Assembly: GCA_900552465.1 (NCBI GenBank)
Contig: URZO01000114.1
Location: 1 to 12,541 of the forward strand
Source: an uncultured Parabacteroides sp.
GTDB taxonomy: Bacteria > Bacteroidota > Bacteroidia > Bacteroidales > Tannerellaceae
Length of the DNA stretch: 12,541 bases
Direction: 5' to 3'
The position numbers were made by a program, and so were the translations under genes. Below are positions 5,924 to 12,541 of the stretch, one piece after another; positions within the stretch are counted from its first letter, which is position 1, and the number at the start of each line of letters is the position of its first letter. Below the pieces are notes generated by a model. The model was not told the origin of the DNA. It did no database searches and saw only the letters and a list, made by a program, of their open reading frames with translations.

Positions 5924-7061
5924 ATTTCACCATAATCTTGATGTTACTGTAGCTGTTACCCTCGAAATTGATACGGCCGTTCTTGCCGTTGTTGACATCA
6001 AGGACGTAGTTGTTTTTGTTCTTCTGCTCGCTGCGGCTGTCGAAGTCGCTCGAGGAATTCTCTTCCGTGCGGCGGGATACTACGTTGAAACCTCCTTTGA
6101 TGCTGCAATTACCGTATTTCATATTGTTGGCGACAACGCGGAAAGATGCGTTTACGTCGGTATAAATGTTCAGGTTACCGTAGCGGGCATCTACATCTAT
6201 CTTTTCGAAGTTGGATGCAAGGTCTTTGATGGTCAGCGTGCTATAGCTTAATTCGTCAACCGTGATGCTCTTTTTCAGCTCCTCCATCCTGCATTCGCCG
6301 TATTTCAGCTCCAGGTAGCCGCTGTCCAGTTTATCCATCTGAATTTTGCCGTATTTGGCTTCTATATTCATTTTCTGGATATTTCCGAGGTTGAGATTGG
6401 AATATTTGCTGTCGACGGTCAGCTGCGAGGCGTTTTGCAGGTTCGCCTTGCCGCAATAGGCCAAGTCCAGCGTCGCATTGTCGACGTTTGCGATATCCAG
6501 GTTGCCATACTGCACTTCGATATTCAGCGGGCCAGTGAAGTTACCGCCGTTGATGTTGCCGTATTTGGCATGAAGGTCGCACTTCCCTTTGTTGTTTTCC
6601 GGCATATAGATGTTGCCGTATTTCTGCGTCAGGTCGCACGTCAGTTCTCCCGGCATGTTGATGTAGTAGTTGATGGTGAACGATTCGTTGGAGTTATTCC
6701 CGTTCTGCGAACTCAGTGTCGTAACAGCCGAAACCGTGTTCCCCATTTTTTCCATCCGGATACTGATGCGGTCGAGGGTCGCTTGGGCCCTGTCCTCGTT
6801 ACGCGCTTTGGCTTCGATTGCGACACGGATGGAGACTTCGTTTTTGTTCCAGTGCGTGATGGTTATGTTACCGAAGCGGTTGTCCACTTGCAGGAGGTCG
6901 TTCTTACCGACATTAAAACTTTTGTTGTATTCCTTTTTCTTGATGCTTTCCTGTTTGCTTGCCCAGCCGGGAAGCGCGCAAAACAAGATGAGAAGCATAA
7001 GGAGGCAGGGACGGACGAGCGCCTGTCTGCCGATAGCTGATTGTTGATGAGTTGCTTTCAT
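5922..7061 (-). CDS. Exported YG-repeat protein (DUF4097-like, beta-helix type)
   Basis: This 379-residue protein has an N-terminal signal sequence (hydrophobic core about 19-30, likely cut near GWAS at 32-35). The mature part opens with a beta-rich section (VDNRFGNITITHW at 59-71). From about 148 to 317 it contains ten regularly spaced copies of a YG(N/K/E) motif or variant, at Tyr148, 167, 185, 202, 220, 237, 254, 273, 294 and 316. Most are 17-19 residues apart, and alternating hydrophobic residues surround each. This points to a stacked beta-helix or beta-roll. A Ser/Glu-rich stretch at 332-348 precedes a short C-terminal beta section. It resembles the DUF4097/'putative adhesin' proteins that Bacteroidetes encode near sigma factors, but I see no catalytic motif or sorting tail. 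It starts 20 bases after the membrane protein gene and is the last gene of the sigma operon. It may be the regulated output or the sensed component. Confidence 0.85.
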   Translation of the reverse strand: MKATHQQSAIGRQALVRPCLLMLLILFCALPGWASKQESIKKKEYNKSFNVGKNDLLQVDNRFGNITITHWNKNEVSIRVAIEAKARNEDRAQATLDRISIRMEKMGNTVSAVTTLSSQNGNNSNESFTINYYINMPGELTCDLTQKYGNIYMPENNKGKCDLHAKYGNINGGNFTGPLNIEVQYGNLDIANVDNATLDLAYCGKANLQNASQLTVDSKYSNLNLGNIQKMNIEAKYGKIQMDKLDSGYLELKYGECRMEELKKSITVDELSYSTLTIKDLASNFEKIDVDARYGNLNIYTDVNASFRVVANNMKYGNCSIKGGFNVVSRRTEENSSSDFDSRSEQKNKNNYVLDVNNGKNGRINFEGNSYSNIKIMVK

Positions 7062-7081
7062 TTTGATTCTTTATTTCTGAT

Positions 7082-7618
7082 TTACTTTTTATTTGTTTCC
7101 ATCTTTTCCATCTGTTTCAACATGATGTTGAGGCTTTCCAGGCTTGTGCTGTAATGCTGGTTCATGGCGTACAGCCCGTCGTTGGAGCAAGGCAGGGTGG
7201 GGAGAACCGTTTCCTCGAACATATAGTTGTCCGTCAGGACCCGTTTCGTCTCTTTCAGCAGCTCTTCCGAACCGGGGATGCGCTGTTGTTTGTACATCTC
7301 CTGCATCTGCGAGATGATGCTGTTCATCTGCATATTGTAGTAGAGCCGGAGTTCCTCGATCTCTTCCTTCATCTGGCATTTGTGCGGCTGTGAAGCCATC
7401 GGTTGCTGCTGTGGGAGGGGTGTGCCGCCCGGCATCCTGAAAAGGAAGAGCAGAGCGATGCAGGCTGCTGCCGCAAAAGCGCAAAGGCTGTATAGGGTAG
7501 CCCGGCTTTTGCGTGGTGCAGCCAGCTTCTGTTCGAAGCGTTCGAAGTGACCTTCTGCTAACAGGTCGTCATCAAAGGCTTCCCGGTTCGTGTCTATGAA
7601 ATTCTTTAATTTATCCAT
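7082..7618 (-). CDS. Single-pass membrane protein, putative anti-sigma factor
   Basis: This 178-residue protein has a short acidic cytoplasmic part (NREAFDDD at 11-18, EGHFERFEQKLA at 22-33), a basic stop (PRKSR, 35-39), one membrane helix at about 41-60, a Pro/Gln-rich linker (62-78), and a Glu/Gln/Met-rich helical part (84-112) likely to form a coiled coil in the periplasm. A second helix lies near 157-172. The gene begins 4 bases after the sigma factor stop, so translation of the two is probably coupled. Position and topology (small cytoplasmic N-terminus, one helix, periplasmic sensor) fit an anti-sigma factor. I see no zinc-binding HxxxCxxC motif or FecR domain, so it is not a classical type, and the role is inferred. 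It could instead be a partner of the YG-repeat protein encoded next. Confidence 0.8.
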   Translation of the reverse strand: MDKLKNFIDTNREAFDDDLLAEGHFERFEQKLAAPRKSRATLYSLCAFAAAACIALLFLFRMPGGTPLPQQQPMASQPHKCQMKEEIEELRLYYNMQMNSIISQMQEMYKQQRIPGSEELLKETKRVLTDNYMFEETVLPTLPCSNDGLYAMNQHYSTSLESLNIMLKQMEKMETNKK

Positions 7619-7622
7619 TTTC

Positions 7623-8159
7623 TTAATTTGCTGCTATAATGTCCAACAATTTGCGCTTGGCCCTGAGATACTGGCTGCGTACGCTTGGCGGCTGAATCTT
7701 CAGGATGGAGGCGATTTCTTCCATATCATATCCCTCGAAGAGGTAGAGCGAGAGGATTACGCGATAACCGGCAGGCAGTTTCTTGCAGGCCTCTTTGACC
7801 TGGGCGACCGAGTACCGGATCTCCTCCTCGTCCGGCCCGTCGTCGTCGGGTTCGGCATAATTGTCGGAGAGTTCCACCCAGTCGGGCGTCTGCCGCCTCA
7901 CGTAATCAATGGCAGTATGGACGGCTATCCGGTGCATCCATGCTTCGAAACATTGCCCGTCGTGATATTGGTCCAGGCGGGTGAAGATTTTCAGGAAAGC
8001 ATCCTGCATGGCTTCTTCCGCCTCTGGCGCGTTCCCCACAATACGCAGGCAGGCAACGTATAGTCGCTGTGCGAATTGCTTGTACAGGGTGAGTTGCGCA
8101 GTCCGGTTTCCTTTCCGGCACCCCTCGATCAGATGTGCATTTGTTTCTTCCATTTTCAT
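7623..8159 (-). CDS. ECF RNA polymerase sigma factor
   Basis: This is a 178-residue extracytoplasmic-function sigma-70 factor that would direct RNA polymerase to a small regulon. Region 2 spans about 10-92, with the -10 recognition helix around AEEAMQDAFLKIF (47-59) and FEAWMHRIAVHTAIDYVRR (71-89). An acidic linker follows (EPDDDGPDEEE, 103-113). Region 4 spans about 120-172, with LPAGYRVILSLYLFEGYDMEEIA leading into the helix-turn-helix at about 145-171. There is no extra C-terminal domain. It is the first gene of a tight operon with the membrane protein (4-base gap) and the YG-repeat protein. The start at 8159 gives MKMEE; Met3 at 8153 is an alternative. No TonB receptor or FecR-like gene is adjacent, so this is not the usual SusCD-linked sigma/anti-sigma unit. 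I find no strong housekeeping promoter upstream, which leaves autoregulation possible. Confidence 0.95.
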   Translation of the reverse strand: MKMEETNAHLIEGCRKGNRTAQLTLYKQFAQRLYVACLRIVGNAPEAEEAMQDAFLKIFTRLDQYHDGQCFEAWMHRIAVHTAIDYVRRQTPDWVELSDNYAEPDDDGPDEEEIRYSVAQVKEACKKLPAGYRVILSLYLFEGYDMEEIASILKIQPPSVRSQYLRAKRKLLDIIAAN

Positions 8160-8234
8160 ATATATAAACGAGAGGGGTGGAACAACCGTTGCATCCCAAG
8201 AGCGAAAATAAGAAAAAAAGATGATTTTTGGCCA

Positions 8235-8267
8235 TAAAAAAAGAAAGGCATCATCCCGACGCCTCTC
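8235..8267 (-). terminator. Intrinsic terminator after the NigD-like gene
   Basis: Read on the minus strand, GAGAGGCGTC (8267-8258) pairs with GATGCCTTTC (8252-8243) over 10 bp with two G-T wobbles around a GGGAT loop. A run of seven T follows at 8242-8236. It lies 42 bases past the NigD-like stop codon and should insulate the sigma factor operon from readthrough. There is no T-run on the plus strand. Confidence 0.85.
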
Positions 8268-8308
8268 TCCCTGAACTAAATGATAAAAATAAAAGTTATG
8301 TGGGAAGG

Positions 8309-9019
8309 TTATTCCTTCGATTTGTAATCTAATTCGATTGTTCTATAATCGTTTATTGCAAAGGATTTATATTTTATCTTTAACTTGACTGTCTTTCCTT
8401 CCGTGCTCGGCAACTTGTCCAGCTTGAACGAAACCAGGCCATTGGCTTCTGCCATATTGGAATCGTTGTATGCGTTATGACGGAACTCCAGTTCATACGG
8501 ATCGGCACTGTTTGTTTGTACCAGGTTTATGAAATGCTTGATATTGTCGTTGCTCCCTCTGCGGAGGATAAAGTCGAACGTAATGTATCCGTCTTCTATC
8601 CACGCTCCGCCACGAGCCCAAGGGCTTGCACCGTTCAATGCGAGCATGTCAGTTCCGTAATAAGAGTCGTTCTCAGCACCTAAATCGGGGGCAATTTCTT
8701 TTGTCAGAAGTGTATCCATGCGTATCACTTCGACAGCTTTGTCATAATCCGGAACAATCTTGTCTTCTTCTTTGATAATAACGTATGCACGTGTTTCCTT
8801 CAAGTTTTGCGGCACATACGAGTTTGTCGGGAACAATGTTGTGCTGTCGTCCAGCTGCATGTAGTAGGAGTTATCTGTCAGTGGCTTAATCGTTACGATC
8901 GCCGCTGTTTTGTCTCTCCAGAACTCACTGTAGCTGTCATCATCGTCCAGACAGGAATAAAATGTAGTTGAACCTAACAGGATTCCAAACAGAAGCATAA
9001 ATGTCTTCAACGTCTTCAT
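8309..9019 (-). CDS. NigD-like lipoprotein
   Basis: From the chosen start the product is 236 residues. The signal peptide ends at FYSC with Cys23, followed directly by LDDDD. That acidic run is the Bacteroidetes lipoprotein export signal, so display on the outer face of the outer membrane is likely. The rest is beta-rich: an OB-like first half (AAIVTIKPLTDNSYYMQLDDSTTLFP and AYVIIKEE) and a second half with GAWIEDGYITFDFILRRG and a C-terminal strand series. This matches the NigD1/NigD2-like family, named from a bacteriocin cluster in Prevotella but widespread in gut Bacteroidales and mostly of unknown function. An upstream in-frame ATG at 9031 adds four residues (MIHA) and is less likely, because MKTLKTF is the normal signal-peptide start. 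It stands alone: 91 bases after lpxB with its own terminator. No bacteriocin gene is nearby. Confidence 0.85.
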   Translation of the reverse strand: MKTLKTFMLLFGILLGSTTFYSCLDDDDSYSEFWRDKTAAIVTIKPLTDNSYYMQLDDSTTLFPTNSYVPQNLKETRAYVIIKEEDKIVPDYDKAVEVIRMDTLLTKEIAPDLGAENDSYYGTDMLALNGASPWARGGAWIEDGYITFDFILRRGSNDNIKHFINLVQTNSADPYELEFRHNAYNDSNMAEANGLVSFKLDKLPSTEGKTVKLKIKYKSFAINDYRTIELDYKSKE

Positions 9020-9110
9020 AGCATGTATCATCTAATTATTAATTTTTTGTTTCTATAAGGGAAGATGCCGGATGATCGTGATATGCTGCAAAGACGGTTT
9101 ATAAAAGATG

Positions 9111-10244
9111 TTAATGCTTCAGTGATTGATAGATAAGTGTTGCCGTACGCCGGGATGCACCAGGCTTACCGAGTAGCCGGATGATCTCGTCGTAACCTTC
9201 GAGCATGTTGTCGCGATAAGCTTTGTTATTCAGAATACGTCCCAACTCATCATTTATCTGCCGGCTCGAGAAACGGGCTCCGAAAAGCTCCTGTACCACC
9301 TCGCGGCCTGCAATCAGGTTGACCAGCGAGATATATTTCGTATGGAAGAAGTGGCGGAAAATAAAACTTGCCAGCCTGCCGGCGGGAACATAATAGCAGA
9401 CGGCTTGCGGAACACGGAAAAGGGAGGTCTCGAGCGTTGCCGTGCCGGAGGTGACCAGCGCCGCGTCGCTATGCTGCAAAAGAGGATAGGTCTTGCCGAA
9501 GACGATGCGGACATCGGCCTCGCCTATGTATTGCCTGTAGAATTCGGGCTCCAGACCGGGAGCGCCGGCTATTACCGGCTGGTGCGTGGGGTAGGCGGCT
9601 GCCACTTCGAGCATGGTCGGGAGGTTGTCCTTGATCTCCTGCCGGCGGCTACCGGCCAGCAGTGCCAGAATGGGGCGTCCGTCGAGCTGTTCGTCCTGCC
9701 GGAAGGTGTCGGGCTGCATGGCCTGTTCTTCCTTATAATAGGTCACCGAGTCGACGGACGGGTTACCGACGTAATCCACCGGATAGTCGAGCTTACGGAA
9801 GAAGTCCACTTCAAAGGGCAGGATGCAGAACATCCGGTCTACGTAGCGGCGGAAATCCTTGATGCGGTATTGTTTCCAGGCCCATATTTTGGGTGAGATA
9901 TAATAATAGACGGGAAGTCCCAATTGCGTTTTGACATACTTCGCAATCTTCAGGTTAAAGCCCGGATAGTCTATCAGGATCACTACATCCGGTTTGTAAC
10001 TTCGGATCTCTTCCTGGCAGGCTTTCATATTGCGGAGGATCGTGCGCAGATTGAGCAGAACGGGGATAAAGCCCATAAAAGCCATCTCCCTGTAATGTTT
10101 CACCAGTGTGCCTCCTACCGCTTGCATCAGGTCGCCCCCCAGGAAACGGAAATCAGCTTCCGCATCCTGCTCTTTCAATGCCGCCATCAGATTCGACGCA
10201 TGCAAATCCCCGGAAGCCTCTCCCGCTATCAAAAAGTACCTCAT
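9111..10244 (-). CDS. lpxB: Lipid-A-disaccharide synthase
   Basis: This is the GT19 glycosyltransferase that joins UDP-2,3-diacylglucosamine to lipid X, forming the beta-1,6 disaccharide of lipid A on the inner face of the cytoplasmic membrane. The 377-residue length is usual. Family motifs are in order: GEASGD at 8-13, DYPGFN at 92-97, SPKIWAWK at 117-124, ILPFE at 141-145, VGNP at 159-162, LLAGSRRQEI at 195-204, and TSGTATLE at 265-272 in the donor-binding half. It starts 16 bases after the surE stop, so the two probably share the surE promoter. This surE-lpxB order recurs in Bacteroidetes. Nothing is truncated. I see no terminator directly after it, so some readthrough into the NigD-like gene is possible. 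Confidence 0.97.
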   Translation of the reverse strand: MRYFLIAGEASGDLHASNLMAALKEQDAEADFRFLGGDLMQAVGGTLVKHYREMAFMGFIPVLLNLRTILRNMKACQEEIRSYKPDVVILIDYPGFNLKIAKYVKTQLGLPVYYYISPKIWAWKQYRIKDFRRYVDRMFCILPFEVDFFRKLDYPVDYVGNPSVDSVTYYKEEQAMQPDTFRQDEQLDGRPILALLAGSRRQEIKDNLPTMLEVAAAYPTHQPVIAGAPGLEPEFYRQYIGEADVRIVFGKTYPLLQHSDAALVTSGTATLETSLFRVPQAVCYYVPAGRLASFIFRHFFHTKYISLVNLIAGREVVQELFGARFSSRQINDELGRILNNKAYRDNMLEGYDEIIRLLGKPGASRRTATLIYQSLKH

Positions 10245-10260
10245 CCGTAAGTCTTAATTT

Positions 10261-11037
10261 TCAGTTCTCGATTTCCCATTGATTTTTTAGCTTGTCTAAA
10301 AAATCATAGTCCGTCACGTCGATCTTACAAGGGACAAGCGATGCGTATCCGTTGTCCAATGCTAACGTGTCGTTGTCCGAATGGATCGGCTTGGCATTCT
10401 CGAACGATCCGGTGAGCCAGAATACAGGATATCCCGATGCATTTTCCGAACGTTTGAATTCGTTCACCCAACGGCCGTCGGCTTGCCGGCAGACTTTCAT
10501 CCCTTTTACGTTCGGGGTGTTTGGGACGTTCAGGTTCAGGTAGGTGCCGTGCGGCAGGCCTTCCTTTATGACCCGGCGTGCCAACATACGTCCCAAACGG
10601 CAACATTCCGTAAAGTCGGCATCCGGATGATGGTCCAGAAGCGACACGCCCATGGAGGGGACATCGAACACGCATCCTTCGGCCGCTGCGCCCATCGTAC
10701 CGGAATACTGCACACAGATGGCATGGTTGCCGCCATGATTGATACCGGATGCAAGAAGGTCGGGCTTCCGGTCCAGCACTTCGTTGATCGCCAGTTTTAC
10801 GCAGTCCACCGGAGTCCCCGTGCAGCTGTAAACCGTCAGCCCTTTTTCCTTCTTGACCAATGTATACTTGATGGGAATGAGCGAAGTGATTGCACTTGCC
10901 ATTCCCGAGCGGGGGCCGTCCGGCGCAAACACCACAATGTCCCCTAAATCCCGGAGACATTCAGTCAACTCTTTTATCCCTTTAGCTTCAACACCATCAT
11001 CATTTGTTATCAGAATAAGCGGTCTATCGTTCATCAT
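10261..11037 (-). CDS. surE: 5'/3'-nucleotidase SurE
   Basis: This is a metal-dependent phosphatase acting on nucleoside 5'- and 3'-monophosphates (the SurE family may also act on short polyphosphate), cytoplasmic. With the start at 11037 it has 258 residues. The metal-site signatures are present: TNDDG at 11-15 (Asp13, Asp14), PRSGMAS at 42-48 (Ser44), CTGTPVDCVK at 72-81, and SGINHGGN at 97-104 (Asn100). An in-frame extension to a TTG at 11058 is rejected because it overlaps the promoter -7 element. The two adjacent ATGs (11037 and 11034) are both possible. The leader predicted from the promoter is only about 12 bases. lpxB follows after 16 bases, so nucleotide clean-up and lipid A synthesis are co-transcribed, although no direct functional link is known to me. 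Confidence 0.96.
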   Translation of the reverse strand: MMNDRPLILITNDDGVEAKGIKELTECLRDLGDIVVFAPDGPRSGMASAITSLIPIKYTLVKKEKGLTVYSCTGTPVDCVKLAINEVLDRKPDLLASGINHGGNHAICVQYSGTMGAAAEGCVFDVPSMGVSLLDHHPDADFTECCRLGRMLARRVIKEGLPHGTYLNLNVPNTPNVKGMKVCRQADGRWVNEFKRSENASGYPVFWLTGSFENAKPIHSDNDTLALDNGYASLVPCKIDVTDYDFLDKLKNQWEIEN

Positions 11038-11055
11038 ATCTTTTTTAATTGCATA

Positions 11056-11086
11056 CAAATATACTCGCTAAAAAGCAATTTGCAAA
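11056..11086 (-). promoter_or_regulatory. Promoter of surE-lpxB
   Basis: On the minus strand, TTTG (complement of CAAA at 11083-11086) is followed after 19 bases by TATATTTG (complement of 11056-11063). Both match the Bacteroidetes -33/-7 consensus exactly, with correct spacing. Transcription would begin around 11049. Confidence 0.75.
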
Positions 11087-11108
11087 GGTATTTTAAATTG
11101 TATATTTG
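11079..11108 (+). promoter_or_regulatory. Promoter of the GH76 gene
   Basis: TTTG at 11079-11082, an 18-base spacer, and TATATTTG at 11101-11108 match the Bacteroidetes -33/-7 elements. Transcription would begin near 11113-11116, about 25 bases before the ATG at 11139. This decides against the longer reading that starts at the TTG at 11106. Confidence 0.75.
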
Positions 11109-11138
11109 CAATATGGTAAATTTAATGACAATGAAATA

Positions 11139-12380
11139 ATGAAGAGATTTATACTATCAGCTTTATGCCTCGCTGTTACCTTTTGTGTTTTTGCTTCCGT
11201 TCCTCCTTACACCAATGCGGATACATGGGTCGCTTACGAGGCCTTCAATGCCTGTTTCCTTGATCCCGGAAAAAATATCTACAAGGAGTTCTCCACAGAC
11301 GAAGCCGCAGTCGAACGCCTGAAGGGAGCTGCCGCTATCTGGACGCAACCCATGTATGTGGATATGGCAATGAATGCATATAAACGGGCTAAAAAAGAAG
11401 GGAACAAAGAGTTGGAAGCGAAATATCAGAAACTTTCGAGAGACCTGATCGCCGGGAATAAGGCGCATTACGTGAACTTCAATTTCGATGACCAGAATAT
11501 TCCGAAGGGATGGTTTATCTATGACGACATCATGTGGTGGACCATCACGTTGGCACGCGCCTACGAAACATTGGGCGATAAGAGCTACCTGGAAGATTCG
11601 GAAAGGAGCTTTGCCCGCGTATGGTACGGCTCTCCCAAAGAATTAGGCGGCATTGGCGACCACGGTTCGTACGACCCTAAGACGGGTGGTATGTTCTGGG
11701 ATTGGGATCAGAAGAATCCGGGTGACAATACGGGGCATTACCAAAGTGCCTGCATCAACTTCCCGACTGTTGTGGCAGCCATGACGCTCTATAATAACGT
11801 TCCCGAAGGCCGGAAGGAGATCACCGGCTCTCCCCGCCCTGAGTACCAGACGAAAGAGCAATATCTGGAAAAGGCGAAGGCCGTTTACAAGTGGGGTGTC
11901 GACAACCTGTTCGATCCCAAAACGGGTGTTATAGCCGATGGCCGCCACGGGGATGGCGAACCGGCATGGGGACACTGTCTGGTCTATAACCAGGCGACCT
12001 TTATCGGAGCATCCGTCCTCTTGTATAAGGCTACCGGTGAGGAGCAATATCTGAAAAACGCCATTCTTGCCGCCGACCATACCGTGAATGTCCTTTCGGC
12101 TCCATTGGGTTTGCTCCCTTTCAAGGAAGGAGTGGAACAAGGCATCTATACGACTATTTTCGCTCAGTACATAGCCCCGTTGGTGTATGATTGCGGACAG
12201 ACGCAATACTTGTCCTTTATCCGTCGCACCATAGACTACGGCTGGATGAACCGCGACGAAAGCCGGAATCTGACAGGTGGCGACTACTCTAAAAAGTGGA
12301 CACCCGGTGCCAAGATCGAAAGCTATTCGGCTTCGGGCATCCCGGCACTTATGCTACTTTTCCCGACAGACGGGAGATAG
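11139..12380 (+). CDS. Glycoside hydrolase family 76 protein, putative alpha-1,6-mannanase
   Basis: This exported enzyme of 413 residues probably hydrolyses alpha-1,6-mannose linkages, as in fungal mannan or mannosylated glycans. A Sec signal peptide covers about 1-20 (core FILSALCLAVTFCVFA, cut near FAS-VPP). There is no lipobox before the mature part, so a periplasmic enzyme is expected. The rest is an (alpha/alpha)6-type domain. The GH76 catalytic Asp pair is visible at 129-130 in WFIYDDIMWW, and further family landmarks are IWTQPMY at 67-73, WDWDQKNPGDNTGHYQS at 187-203 and LVYNQATFIGA at 281-291. The start at 11139 is chosen because the protein then begins with a normal signal peptide and fits the promoter. 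It is a single-gene unit without SusC/SusD or other sugar genes nearby, so it is not part of a recognisable utilisation locus here. The exact substrate cannot be read from the sequence. Confidence 0.92.
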   Translation: MKRFILSALCLAVTFCVFASVPPYTNADTWVAYEAFNACFLDPGKNIYKEFSTDEAAVERLKGAAAIWTQPMYVDMAMNAYKRAKKEGNKELEAKYQKLSRDLIAGNKAHYVNFNFDDQNIPKGWFIYDDIMWWTITLARAYETLGDKSYLEDSERSFARVWYGSPKELGGIGDHGSYDPKTGGMFWDWDQKNPGDNTGHYQSACINFPTVVAAMTLYNNVPEGRKEITGSPRPEYQTKEQYLEKAKAVYKWGVDNLFDPKTGVIADGRHGDGEPAWGHCLVYNQATFIGASVLLYKATGEEQYLKNAILAADHTVNVLSAPLGLLPFKEGVEQGIYTTIFAQYIAPLVYDCGQTQYLSFIRRTIDYGWMNRDESRNLTGGDYSKKWTPGAKIESYSASGIPALMLLFPTDGR

Positions 12381-12427
12381 GTTGACAGATGGGGGTGTGG
12401 CTTTAAAAAATAATGAGCCAATGAGGG

Positions 12428-12447
12428 AATGTGCCAATATGCCAATG
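12428..12447 (+). repeat. GCCAAT-type intergenic repeat
   Basis: GCCAAT occurs at 12417-12422, 12433-12438 and 12441-12446, the last two 8 bases apart within AATGTGCCAATATGCCAAT. It is a near copy of the minus-strand element at 5905-5923. Its function is unknown. Confidence 0.5.
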
Positions 12448-12449
12448 AT

Positions 12450-12470
12450 AAGAGGAGCTGAACCTCTTTT
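12450..12470 (+). terminator. Weak candidate terminator after GH76
   Basis: AAGAGG (12450-12455) pairs with CCTCTT (12463-12468) around a 7-base loop, and the T-run is only four long (12467-12470). It sits 70 bases after the GH76 stop. The stem is short, so termination here is uncertain. Confidence 0.4.
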
Positions 12471-12484
12471 ATGAGGTATCATCT

Positions 12485-12525
12485 CCTGCCGCAGGCTCTC
12501 TTTTGCCGTTGATTTCAATCAACGG
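12485..12525. repeat. Two adjacent inverted repeats at the window end
   Basis: CCTGC/GCAGG around one base (12485-12495) is followed by CCGTTGATT/AATCAACGG (12506-12525), a 9-bp perfect inverted repeat with a 2-base centre. Neither is followed by a clear T-run. They could be REP-like elements or the edge of a feature that continues beyond the window. Confidence 0.45.
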
Positions 12526-12541
12526 ATTGATAAGTTCCCGG

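Noticed and set aside
8160..8234. Housekeeping promoter for the sigma factor operon
   Set aside because: The best match (TATTTTCG on the minus strand, 8210-8203) has one mismatch in -7 and no TTTG at the -33 distance, so I did not list it.
8309..9019. Bacteriocin (nig-type) cluster around the NigD-like gene
   Set aside because: Neighbours are lpxB and a sigma operon. No small double-glycine peptide, peptidase or exporter is present. NigD-like proteins are common outside such clusters.
11038..11058. N-terminal extension of SurE to a TTG at 11058
   Set aside because: It overlaps the promoter -7 element, and family members begin just before the RPLIL strand.
11113..11139. Tiny upstream frame MVNLMTMK whose stop overlaps the GH76 start (TAATG)
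   Set aside because: The predicted transcription start is at about the same base as its ATG, so it would have almost no leader. Eight codons with no regulatory hallmark are best taken as chance.

Overview
The window reads as chromosomal DNA of a gut-type Bacteroidales bacterium, probably Parabacteroides or Bacteroides. The signs are Bacteroidetes-type promoters (TAnnTTTG near -7), AT-rich translation starts without strong Shine-Dalgarno sites, a lipoprotein with Cys followed by four Asp, a NigD-like protein, DUF4492 ahead of cydAB, and a surE-lpxB pair. The genus is inferred by eye. I saw no rRNA, tRNA, CRISPR array, transposase, integrase or phage gene.

Layout. Positions 1-201 are non-coding, with a GC-rich hairpin and a tandem AT-rich repeat. 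On the minus strand, 3177 down to 202 is a cytochrome bd operon: a DUF4492 small membrane protein, then cydA, then cydB. A 287-base divergent region (3178-3464) holds promoter-like elements for both directions and an ATAGATATT repeat/inverted repeat. On the plus strand, 3465-5826 is a Tat-exported Gfo/Idh/MocA oxidoreductase followed by a DUF1080 (3-keto-disaccharide hydrolase family) lipoprotein, closed by a strong bidirectional terminator. On the minus strand, 8159 down to 5922 is a three-gene cassette: ECF sigma factor, single-pass membrane protein with an anti-sigma-like layout, and an exported protein with about ten YG-centred repeats. Upstream of it, also on the minus strand, lie a NigD-like lipoprotein (9019-8309) with its own terminator, then surE-lpxB (11037-9111). 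A compact divergent promoter region (11056-11108) separates surE from a plus-strand GH76 glycoside hydrolase (11139-12380). The last 160 bases are non-coding and hold small repeats and hairpins.

How the parts fit. The cyd genes encode a high-affinity quinol oxidase for low-oxygen respiration. The oxidoreductase and DUF1080 protein probably act together on a sugar or glycoside in the periplasm, by oxidation at C3 followed by cleavage. The sigma cassette looks like a self-contained envelope-sensing or surface-expression unit. LpxB makes the lipid A precursor. GH76 probably cuts alpha-1,6-mannan-type chains. Most genes are familiar families. The least explained are the sigma/membrane/YG-repeat cassette, the DUF4492 protein, and the two divergent regulatory regions.
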